Shown: one piece after another, positions 1 to 6,447 of the stretch
Numbering within the stretch: the stretch's first letter is position 1
How the letters are laid out: every line of letters starts with the position of its first letter
NCBI GenBank assembly: GCA_028688235.1
Contig: JAQTYP010000059.1
Coordinates: 1-11,804 of the forward strand
Origin: Methylomonas sp.
Lineage (GTDB): Bacteria > Pseudomonadota > Gammaproteobacteria > Methylococcales > Methylomonadaceae
Direction: 5' to 3'
Length of the DNA stretch: 11,804 nucleotides
Notes under the pieces: model-generated
What the model was told of the DNA's origin: nothing
Seen by the model: only the letters and a program-made list of their open reading frames with translations
Databases searched by the model: none
Position numbers and translations under genes: made by a program

Positions 1-312
1 ATTGCGGGGGGGGATTTCGATGTTTATGTGGAACCGAAATACCGGCTGTCGCCGACGTTTTTGAAACTATGGGATGAAGCATCCGCCAGATTGTTACGAG
101 AAGGCGTTAGTTGGTCATTAAGCCGCATTTCCGCCTTTAATACCATGTCTTTGTCTTCGCACAAGCGCATGGGAGCAAAAATCATAGGCTGGGCCGTTTT
201 TTTTCAGATGGCGGGCATTCAGTTGACAATCTCATCGCTCAAACCGTTTTTACATATTTCTTTATCGAACGCCTCGCTTCCGACTTTCGAATTTCAATTA
301 CCAAAAATTTAA
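1..312 (+). CDS. GNAT-type N-acyltransferase, C-terminal part (5' end outside window)
   Basis: The frame is open from base 1 to the TAA at 310-312, giving 103 visible residues; the start lies upstream of the window. The fragment has the look of the last third of a GNAT acyltransferase: a strand followed by a helix rich in Arg/Leu, then a S-R-I-S-A-F-N segment and a helix with S-S-H-K-R-M-G-A. This is the usual 'N-x-x-S-x-x-H-x-x-x-G' region near the acyl-CoA site. A further strand and a tail ending in P-F-L-H-I-S follow. The gene sits 22 bases upstream of the acyl carrier protein gene, suggesting one operon, and GNAT enzymes do occur beside the exosortase A-associated carrier protein. The acyl donor and acceptor cannot be told. 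An internal GTG at base 28 is not a credible start because it would cut the domain. Family assignment rests on motif recall from a partial sequence. Confidence 0.6.
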   Translation: MAGGDFDVYVEPKYRLSPTFLKLWDEASARLLREGVSWSLSRISAFNTMSLSSHKRMGAKIIGWAVFFQMAGIQLTISSLKPFLHISLSNASLPTFEFQLPKI

Positions 313-321
313 CTTTCAATT

Positions 322-327
322 AAAGGA
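322..327 (+). promoter_or_regulatory. Ribosome binding site of the acyl carrier protein gene
   Basis: AAAGGA lies 7 bases before the ATG at 335, a good Shine-Dalgarno match that fixes the start of the carrier protein. Confidence 0.7.
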
Positions 328-334
328 TGATTTC

Positions 335-592
335 ATGTCTTTACAAAATCAGCTAGTCGAAATTCTGACCCAGGTACTACAACTTAACCCAAAAAATTCG
401 GCGCAAATGAATGATGAAACTCCCTTGCTGGGAGCCATTCCCGAATTCGACTCCATGGCGGTCGTTACCATCATCACTGCCTTGGAAGATCGCTTCGGCT
501 TTGCCGTCGACGACGACGAAATTGATGCGTCGATTTTCGAAACCGTGGGCTCGTTAGTGACGTTTGTCGAAGGCAAATTGCAAGCGGGTTGA
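335..592 (+). CDS. Acyl carrier protein, exosortase A system-associated
   Basis: This is an 85-residue acidic, helical protein of normal carrier-protein size. The phosphopantetheine attachment site is the E-F-D-S-M motif, with Ser40 as the predicted attachment residue; most relatives have Leu instead of Met after the Ser. The preceding segment (D-E-T-P-L-L-G) and the following amphipathic helices fit the PP-binding fold. It should carry acyl or aminoacyl thioesters in the cytoplasm after activation by a phosphopantetheinyl transferase. It is not the housekeeping fatty-acid carrier, since no fab genes are near. A dedicated carrier protein next to hydrolases 1 and 2 is a known arrangement in exosortase A genomes. 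The most likely loading enzyme is the AMP-forming ligase encoded at 8949-10529; this link is inferred from context. Confidence 0.88.
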   Translation: MSLQNQLVEILTQVLQLNPKNSAQMNDETPLLGAIPEFDSMAVVTIITALEDRFGFAVDDDEIDASIFETVGSLVTFVEGKLQAG

Positions 593-620
593 ATTGTCGC
601 TAATGGTCTCGGTTTTTTAT

Positions 621-626
621 GGAGGG
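621..626 (+). promoter_or_regulatory. Ribosome binding site deciding a GTG start (first Uma2 gene)
   Basis: GGAGGG lies 9 bases before GTG 636. The in-frame alternatives, ATG 603 and TTG 564, have no comparable site, and TTG 564 would overlap the carrier protein gene. Confidence 0.6.
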
Positions 627-635
627 TGCAAGTCT

Positions 636-1223
636 GTGAATCTGAAATATCAATTAGATCATTTATCGATTCAGGATTACCTGAAAGGAGAATTGCATAG
701 CACGGTCAAGCATGAATACATTGATGGCCAGGTTTATGCGATGGCGGGGGCAAGTAGCAGCCATAATCGGATTGTTGCCAATACTCTGGGTGAGTTACGA
801 TTCGCGCTGAAAGGTACGCCTTGTGAATCCTTTGCCTCGGACATGAAGGTGCGGGTGGAGGACAATTTTTTTTACCCCGATGTTTTGGTGGCTTGCCATC
901 ACAAAGGTAACGATTACGGTGTGACCGATTCGCCGTTGATTATCGTGGAAGTATTGTCCAAAGCCACCCGCAAAATCGACCATACGCTCAAGCGTATTGC
1001 CTATCAGCGTTTGGCCAGTTTGCAGGAATACGTGGTCATAGAGCAGGAGTTTGCCGATATCGAAGTTTGCCGACGCAACCGCCATTGGCAGTCCGAGCAC
1101 TATTTTCTGGGCGACGAGGTGTGGTTCGAATCCATCGATGTGCGCTTGCCGGTTGCCGTAATCTATGAGCGGGTTGAAAACGCTGATGTATTAGCGTACA
1201 TACAAGCGCTACAGGAAGCCTAA
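636..1223 (+). CDS. Uma2 family nuclease-like protein (copy 1)
   Basis: A protein of 195 residues from GTG 636, a normal length for the Uma2 family (PD-(D/E)XK nuclease fold, DUF820). Visible family marks are Y-L-x-G-E near the N-terminus, K-H-E-Y-I-D-G around Glu27, the conserved S-D-M-K-V followed by F-Y-P-D (Asp82), and the I-V-E-V-L-S core (Glu105, Lys109), which together form the likely metal site. Near the end it carries H-Y-F-L-G-D. The biological role of Uma2 proteins is not settled; many bacteria carry large families of them. The gene lies 43 bases after the carrier protein gene and 6 bases before the chosen start of hydrolase 2, inside an otherwise familiar exosortase-associated module. 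It is about 54% identical by hand alignment to the second Uma2 protein in this window, so the two are related but not a recent duplication. Confidence 0.85.
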   Translation: MNLKYQLDHLSIQDYLKGELHSTVKHEYIDGQVYAMAGASSSHNRIVANTLGELRFALKGTPCESFASDMKVRVEDNFFYPDVLVACHHKGNDYGVTDSPLIIVEVLSKATRKIDHTLKRIAYQRLASLQEYVVIEQEFADIEVCRRNRHWQSEHYFLGDEVWFESIDVRLPVAVIYERVENADVLAYIQALQEA

Positions 1224-1229
1224 TTGACG

Positions 1230-2048
1230 ATGCGCCCTTTTTTTCTCGATAGTCGCACAGGACCTTTGTTTGCCGTGTATTGGTCGCCGGCGAATCAACC
1301 CATAAACCATGCGATTTTGCATGTCCCGGCATTTGCCGAAGAAATGAACAAGTCCCGGCGCATGGTAGCATTGCAAGCTAGGGCGATGGCCGAACAAGGT
1401 TATGCCGTGTTGGTGCCGGACTTGTTCGGTACCGGCGACAGCAGAGGCGATTTCGGCGAGGCAAGCTGGGCAATCTGGTTGCAAAATATCGCCGACGCCG
1501 TGGCGTGGCTACGGGAGCAAGGCGCTTTGACCATCACTCTGTGGGGCTTGCGGCTTGGTGGCTTGTTGGCTATGGATTTTGTCAGTCGACATGAGGATTC
1601 GATCGACCGCCTCATGCTCTGGCAGCCGGTTTTAAACGGCGATACTTTCGTTACGCAGTTTTTACGGTTAAGAGTGGCCGCGGCGATGATGGACAACAAC
1701 ATGCCAAAAGAAAAAACGTCCGATCTGAAGCGGCAATTGGTGGATGGGCAGGCGATCGAGGTCGCTGGTTATTTGTTGAGCCCCGATTTGATTAAGCCGT
1801 TAATAGCATTACGCGCCGACCGTTTGCCTCTGTACAATATTAAAGAGATTGCTCTTTATGAGCTGGTTGCCAACGAAGATACTCAGATCTCAATGGGTAA
1901 TTCGCAATTTTTCAACCTATTGCAGGAAAAGCGGATAGAAGTGTCTTTAACCAAGATTATCGGCGATAGTTTTTGGGCCAGCCAAGAAATTAGTGAAGCG
2001 CCTGATTTAATTAAGATAAGCAGTGAAAGGGTTAGGCAATGGCTGTGA
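1230..2048 (+). CDS. Hydrolase 2, exosortase A system-associated (alpha/beta-hydrolase fold)
   Basis: A 272-residue alpha/beta-hydrolase-fold protein. The N-terminal M-R-P-F-F-L-D is typical of this family (TIGR03101 type, from memory), which occurs with a second, distant hydrolase in exosortase A genomes. The oxyanion-side strand (H-V-P-A-F-A-E-E-M), the L-V-P-D-L-F-G-T-G-D-S turn and the L-W-G-L-R-L-G-G elbow around residues 104-111 are visible. The elbow has Arg108 where a Ser or Cys nucleophile is expected, and the C-terminal part shows no His in the usual place. So it may bind rather than hydrolyse, or use other chemistry. The substrate is unknown; a carrier-bound or released acyl product is a guess from context. 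ATG 1230 was chosen by family resemblance. TTG 1224, two codons upstream, is also possible, with AGGAAG at 1213-1218 serving either. The 3' end overlaps the next gene by 10 bases. Confidence 0.85.
   Translation: MRPFFLDSRTGPLFAVYWSPANQPINHAILHVPAFAEEMNKSRRMVALQARAMAEQGYAVLVPDLFGTGDSRGDFGEASWAIWLQNIADAVAWLREQGALTITLWGLRLGGLLAMDFVSRHEDSIDRLMLWQPVLNGDTFVTQFLRLRVAAAMMDNNMPKEKTSDLKRQLVDGQAIEVAGYLLSPDLIKPLIALRADRLPLYNIKEIALYELVANEDTQISMGNSQFFNLLQEKRIEVSLTKIIGDSFWASQEISEAPDLIKISSERVRQWL
2026..2031 (+). promoter_or_regulatory. Ribosome binding site inside hydrolase 2, serving the second Uma2 gene
   Basis: AAAGGG, 7 bases before ATG 2039, lies within the last codons of hydrolase 2. It supports the overlapping start and translational coupling. 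Confidence 0.55.
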
Positions 2049-2638
2049 ATGTTGCAATAAGACACGAAATTAGCGAGGAAGAATATCTGCAAGGGGAATT
2101 ATATTCCGATGTGAAGCATGAGCTGATCGATGGTGAAGTGTATGCAATGGCGGGCGTCAGCAAGAATCATGATCGGATTGCTGTCAACATCTCGCGATTG
2201 TTAGGCAATTTTTTATTGAATTCACCGTGCGAACCTTTCTCAACAGATATGAAAGTGAAAGTTGGGCGCAACTTTTTCTATCCCGACGCGATGGTAGTCT
2301 GCAACGATCAAACCGATAACGAGTATTACACCGAATCGCCTACCATTCTGGTGGAAGTGTTGTCCAAATCGACCCGACGTACCGACGAAACCATCAAGCG
2401 CACGGCTTATCAAGCTATTCCCACCCTGCAGGAATTCATCTTGATAGAACAGGACTTTGTCGATGTAGAAGTCTGTCGCCGCAACGAGGGTTGGTTGCCA
2501 CAACACTATTTTCTGGGCGATCAATTCACGCTCGATTCGATAGGTTTCAGTGTGTCGGTAGAAGATATTTATCGACGTGTACAAAACGAGGATGTCTTGA
2601 CCTATTTGCAACAACAGGTGGTTGAAGGTGCGAGCTAA
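2039..2638 (+). CDS. Uma2 family nuclease-like protein (copy 2)
   Basis: A protein of 199 residues with the same landmarks as the first Uma2 protein: E-E-Y-L-Q-G-E, K-H-E-L-I-D-G around Glu28, T-D-M-K-V then F-Y-P-D (Asp83), L-V-E-V-L-S (Glu106), and E-V-C-R-R-N followed by H-Y-F-L-G-D. The predicted metal-binding acidic residues are all kept, so nothing suggests decay. The gene starts inside the end of hydrolase 2 (10-base overlap) and its end overlaps hydrolase 1 (11 bases from GTG 2628), so all three are probably translated from one message. Its role beside the hydrolases is unknown. A nuclease function is inferred from the fold family only. Confidence 0.85.
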   Translation: MAVNVAIRHEISEEEYLQGELYSDVKHELIDGEVYAMAGVSKNHDRIAVNISRLLGNFLLNSPCEPFSTDMKVKVGRNFFYPDAMVVCNDQTDNEYYTESPTILVEVLSKSTRRTDETIKRTAYQAIPTLQEFILIEQDFVDVEVCRRNEGWLPQHYFLGDQFTLDSIGFSVSVEDIYRRVQNEDVLTYLQQQVVEGAS

Positions 2639-3503
2639 GGAAATTCCACTGGTTTTTGGTTGCCGCGGTGAAAAGCTCGTCGGCATTATTCATCACGCCG
2701 AAGGGGGTAGCAAAATTGGTGTTTTATTAGTCGTCGGCGGCCCGCAATACCGGGTCGGCAGTCATCGGCAATTTGTGTTGCTGGCGCGGCATCTGGCTTC
2801 TCAGGGTATTCCGGTGATGCGCTTCGACGTGCGCGGCATGGGGGATTCGGAAGGCGAGCAGCGCAGTTTTGCCGATCTCGACGACGATATTGCCGCCGCC
2901 GTCGATTGTTTGTTGACATCCTGTCCGGAGTTGGATGGTGTGGTTTTGTGGGGATTGTGCGACGCGGCGTCCGCCGCGCTGTTTTACGGCTACCAGGATA
3001 GCCGAGTCAAAGGCATGGTGCTGCTCAATCCCTGGGTATTTACCGAACAGGGCGCGGCCAAGACCGTTCTCAAGCATTATTATCTTCGGCGTCTGTTGAG
3101 CAAGGATTTCTGGCTGAAGATAATTGCCTTCAAATTCGATTACGCCCATTCCTTGGCGTCGTTGTTCAACTTATTGAAACAAGCTTCCGCAAAGAACGAA
3201 ACCTCGAAAACGATAGAAGCGTCGGTTAAAGTCGACGAAAATCTGGCCCTGCCTATCCGTATGCGGGAATGTTTTCGGCGTTTTACGGCCCCCGTGTTAT
3301 TGATCCTGAGCGGCCGCGATCTAACCGCCGACGAATTCAAAGAAACGGTGAAAGGCGATCCCGAATGGCAAACCTTGATAAACGACTCACGAGTAACGCG
3401 CCGCGATTTTAACGAAGCCGATCATACGTTTTCTTCCGAAGCCTGGAGAGAACAAGTCGCTAGATGGACGAGCGATTGGATCAATACTTTAGATCGCCAA
3501 TAA
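2628..3503 (+). CDS. Hydrolase 1, exosortase A system-associated (Cys-type alpha/beta hydrolase)
   Basis: A 291-residue alpha/beta hydrolase (TIGR03100-like, from memory). Visible elements are the N-terminal beta strands with G-E-K-L-V-G-I-I-H, V-V-G-G-P-Q-Y-R-V-G-S-H-R as oxyanion region, R-F-D-V-R-G-M-G-D-S-E-G, and the nucleophile elbow W-G-L-C-D-A-A-S with Cys111 in the nucleophile position. Asp231 (S-G-R-D) and His266 (E-A-D-H-T-F) complete a plausible Cys-Asp-His triad, as in dienelactone-hydrolase-like enzymes. Its substrate is unknown; a thioesterase-like action on the carrier protein is an inference. The start is taken as GTG 2628, with AGGTGG at 2616-2621 six bases upstream; TTG 2622 is an in-frame alternative. 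It is the last gene of the tight run; 150 bases separate its stop from the chosen start of the MBOAT gene. Confidence 0.87.
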   Translation: MRAKEIPLVFGCRGEKLVGIIHHAEGGSKIGVLLVVGGPQYRVGSHRQFVLLARHLASQGIPVMRFDVRGMGDSEGEQRSFADLDDDIAAAVDCLLTSCPELDGVVLWGLCDAASAALFYGYQDSRVKGMVLLNPWVFTEQGAAKTVLKHYYLRRLLSKDFWLKIIAFKFDYAHSLASLFNLLKQASAKNETSKTIEASVKVDENLALPIRMRECFRRFTAPVLLILSGRDLTADEFKETVKGDPEWQTLINDSRVTRRDFNEADHTFSSEAWREQVARWTSDWINTLDRQ

Positions 3504-3653
3504 CACTTGCTAGGCTTAACATAACATTGAAACTTCTCATCGGGATTATTGAAAAACAAGCCCATTAAAAAAATCCTCCATCGTTTAATAATTCACAGCA
3601 TCGAATCCGACTTCGGCAATAAAAAAACTTCATACTGGGAAGCAATTTACGCA

Positions 3654-5186
3654 ATGTTGTTCAATACTTTTGAATTCATTTTTATTTATCTGCCAATAAC
3701 GCTGCTTGGATTCTTCATGCTAGCCAAGAAATCCAGCAATTATGCTGCGACATGGCTTGCCATAGCCTCTTTGGTTTTCTATGGAAGTTGGGATTACCGA
3801 TATATCCCTCTCCTACTAGGATCGATAACCTTCAACTACTGGATGGCTATATTCATAAGTAAAATTAAAAAACCTTCGAAAAAAAGATTACTTATTTTGG
3901 CTATTGCAACAAATCTAGCGCTGCTTGCCTACTATAAATATGCCAATTTTTTTCTATCGAGCTTATCCGGCGTTTTGAAACTCAATATCGAGCATCTAGC
4001 CATTATCCTGCCTATCGGCATCTCGTTTTTCACTTTTACTCAAATTGCGTTCTTGGTTGACACCTATCAAAACAAGGTTAGAGAATATAAATTTACACAT
4101 TACGTTCTATTTGTAACTTATTTCCCTCACTTAATTGCCGGCCCCGTATTGCATCACAAAGAAATGATGCCGCAATTTGCCGAGAAAATAAACTATTCAC
4201 CATCTGCCGATAATTTCGCCATTGGCACATCCATTTTCGTTATCGGTCTAATAAAGAAAGTCATTATCGCCGATAGTATTTCTCCATTAGCGAATCCAAT
4301 ATTCCAAATTGGCGCCCATCCCGGACTGATAGAAGCGTGGATAGGCGCTTTAGCTTATGCGATGCAACTATATTTCGATTTTTCAGGTTATTCCGACATG
4401 GCAATCGGCTTATCGAGAATGTTTGGCGTCAAATTACCGCTAAATTTCAATTCGCCTTACAAGGCCGAAAATATTATCGATTTTTGGCGGCGCTGGCACA
4501 TGACTTTGTCTCGTTTTCTAAAAGACTACCTTTATATTCCTCTCGGTGGCAATCGTTACGGCGTATTCTCCAGGTATCGCAACCTTTTCATCACCATGTT
4601 ATTAGGTGGACTTTGGCACGGAGCTGGCTGGACTTATGTGATTTGGGGAGGACTACATGGCATTTACCTCGGCATCAATCATGCCTGGCGCGCGCTATGC
4701 GAAACAAAAGGCTGGCAAGAAAATCGCGGGAAGTTAGCAATAATCGCCGCTCGTAGCATCACTTTTACGGCAGTATTATCCGCATGGGTATTTTTCAGAT
4801 CGCCCGATTTTTCGACCGCTATCGATATACTATCAGGCATGACGGGGTTGAATGGCATATCATTGCCGGCCTGGACAAAAGCGCATCTTGGCTGGCTAGG
4901 AGAAGCGGGTTGGTCGATAAAATTCGAAGGCATTCCATACATCGATTTTGGAAGCATGGGTATTCCGATTTTAATTTTGGCATTGGGTATAACTTGGCTA
5001 GCGCCCAATACTCAGGAAATCATGATGAACACCCAGCCATGCCTTGAATCCGTTACTCCCGAAAAATCGGCCATCCCCATAAAATGGCAGCTGTCGAATC
5101 TCTGGTTATCATTCATTAGTGCTGGATTTTTAATCTGTATATTGAATATGAACAACGTTAGCGAGTTCTTATACTTCCAGTTTTAA
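3654..5186 (+). CDS. MBOAT family membrane O-acyltransferase (AlgI-like)
   Basis: A protein of 510 residues from ATG 3654, the normal size for AlgI-type MBOAT enzymes, with many hydrophobic segments. The N-terminus M-L-F-N-T-F-E-F-I-F fits the family well, so ATG 3654 was preferred over TTG 3549, which would add 35 basic and polar residues without a good ribosome site. Diagnostic motifs are Y-F-D-F-S-G-Y-S-D-M-A (240-250), F-W-R-R-W-H (His282), Y-I-P-L-G-G-N-R, and G-G-L-W-H-G-A-G-W with the likely catalytic His322. These enzymes pass an acyl group, usually acetyl, across the inner membrane for transfer to a polysaccharide. The gene is followed two bases later by an SGNH-like partner, the usual pairing. 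Base composition is visibly AT-richer than the flanking genes, with AT-rich codons, which suggests separate acquisition. Confidence 0.93.
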   Translation: MLFNTFEFIFIYLPITLLGFFMLAKKSSNYAATWLAIASLVFYGSWDYRYIPLLLGSITFNYWMAIFISKIKKPSKKRLLILAIATNLALLAYYKYANFFLSSLSGVLKLNIEHLAIILPIGISFFTFTQIAFLVDTYQNKVREYKFTHYVLFVTYFPHLIAGPVLHHKEMMPQFAEKINYSPSADNFAIGTSIFVIGLIKKVIIADSISPLANPIFQIGAHPGLIEAWIGALAYAMQLYFDFSGYSDMAIGLSRMFGVKLPLNFNSPYKAENIIDFWRRWHMTLSRFLKDYLYIPLGGNRYGVFSRYRNLFITMLLGGLWHGAGWTYVIWGGLHGIYLGINHAWRALCETKGWQENRGKLAIIAARSITFTAVLSAWVFFRSPDFSTAIDILSGMTGLNGISLPAWTKAHLGWLGEAGWSIKFEGIPYIDFGSMGIPILILALGITWLAPNTQEIMMNTQPCLESVTPEKSAIPIKWQLSNLWLSFISAGFLICILNMNNVSEFLYFQF

Positions 5187-5188
5187 TC

Positions 5189-6388
5189 ATGATAACCTCC
5201 AAACAATTCATTTATCGTTTTTCTTTTATCAATTTATTGTTAATATTATCAATAATAACCTTAAACTTTGGCATCGATGCAAAAGCCTTTCACCACGACC
5301 TTGGAGAAAAGGGCTTTTTCCCCAGAACAACCGAGAATTCCTTCTTATCTAAACTCCATTATTTATCCAGCAATAAAATTGACACCATTTATTTCGGTTC
5401 TTCACGCACCGAAGTCGGCCTACCCCCCAATCCTTCCTTAGTGGGTGGAAGAACTGTCTACAATGCCGCCGTTACGGGCATGGGCTTTTGGCAACTAGTT
5501 CCATTTATTAAACACGGCGTCAGTCTTGCCACGCCTAAGCAAGTCGTTATCGGCATAGATTTCTTTTCCTTCACATCGTCCGAAAAAGAAGGAAACACTG
5601 ATTTCGACGCGTCTCTGCTAACAGCGGATTACATGAGCTATTCTATAAATAAAAATATAACCGAGCTCAAAAAAGCCCTTTCTTTTTATTCTATAGGCAA
5701 CTCGATTCAATCGCTTACCTCCCTATTCCAAGGCAAATCTTACGATGATACATCAGAGGCATTTTCCTTTTTAGGGCAACGCACGCCGACGAAAATGCAT
5801 CTCATGATCGAAGCTCAAGGCAAAGGAAGCAAAGCTTTTCATAAGACGATAAAAGACATCTATAAGAATTCGTTTTCAGACACCAAGGAGAATGAATCCT
5901 TTCAGAAATTCGATCAAATTGCGAAATTCCTCTGCGAAAATAAAATTTCGACAAAATTTTACATTCATCCAGTTCATGCATTGATGACCGACATTTTGAG
6001 GCAAAAATCGCTTTGGATAAGAGTGGAAAACTGGAAAACCGAATTAACTCGCATAGCGAGTAATTACCAAAACCGACAATGCGACATAAATATTGTCGAT
6101 TTTTCAGGATACAACAGCGTCACAACCGAAAGCATCGCCGATTTATCGCAATCGAAAACGCTCAATTATTATTGGGAAGCCTCTCATTATAAGAGCGCGG
6201 TGGGCGAGCTAATATTAAAACGCCTTTTTCATGAACAACATGACGATATTCCTCAGGATTTTGGCTACGAGCTTCATCAAGACACAATAACCAGTGTTTT
6301 AGCCCAGATCAGAAAAGAACAATCTCAATATACGACCCATCATTCCGAAGAAATTCGATTAGCCCAAACTTGGTCGACTCAGCATTAG
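5189..6388 (+). CDS. Membrane-anchored SGNH-like protein, probable partner of the MBOAT acyltransferase
   Basis: A protein of 399 residues with a single N-terminal hydrophobic segment (about residues 11-28) and no clear cleavage site, so it is probably anchored in the inner membrane with the rest in the periplasm. The sequence T-I-Y-F-G-S-S-R-T-E (Ser71/Ser72) resembles the block I nucleophile region of SGNH/AlgJ/AlgX-like acyltransferase partners. E-A-S-H-Y near the C-terminus (His333) resembles the D-x-x-H block, but with Glu330 where Asp is usual. Two bases separate it from the MBOAT stop and it has no strong ribosome site of its own, pointing to translational coupling. The likely job is transfer of the acyl group delivered by the MBOAT protein onto the exported polysaccharide. 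The family assignment rests on short motifs and context. It shares the low GC content of the MBOAT gene. Confidence 0.7.
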   Translation: MITSKQFIYRFSFINLLLILSIITLNFGIDAKAFHHDLGEKGFFPRTTENSFLSKLHYLSSNKIDTIYFGSSRTEVGLPPNPSLVGGRTVYNAAVTGMGFWQLVPFIKHGVSLATPKQVVIGIDFFSFTSSEKEGNTDFDASLLTADYMSYSINKNITELKKALSFYSIGNSIQSLTSLFQGKSYDDTSEAFSFLGQRTPTKMHLMIEAQGKGSKAFHKTIKDIYKNSFSDTKENESFQKFDQIAKFLCENKISTKFYIHPVHALMTDILRQKSLWIRVENWKTELTRIASNYQNRQCDINIVDFSGYNSVTTESIADLSQSKTLNYYWEASHYKSAVGELILKRLFHEQHDDIPQDFGYELHQDTITSVLAQIRKEQSQYTTHHSEEIRLAQTWSTQH

Positions 6389-6447
6389 AAAAATAATTTT
6401 CGAAATCATCGAAGTTTAATACCATTGAATACGGGACTATTGAAGTC

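Noticed and set aside
6..13. Run of eight G inside the GNAT fragment, as a phase-variation tract
   Set aside because: The frame reads through normally (Gly-Gly) and the run is short and at the edge of the window; no supporting context.
564..635. Upstream in-frame extension of the first Uma2 gene from TTG 564 or ATG 603
   Set aside because: No ribosome site, overlap with the carrier protein, and Uma2 similarity begins only after GTG 636, which has GGAGGG in front.
636..2638. Uma2 pair as a toxin-antitoxin or phage-defence module
   Set aside because: No partner small gene, methylase, helicase or phage gene is present; both are ordinary Uma2 proteins and the surroundings are polysaccharide genes.
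6399..6413. Inverted repeat TTCGA/TCGAA after the SGNH-like gene as a terminator
   Set aside because: Only five base pairs, AT-rich and without a clear T-run; too weak to call.
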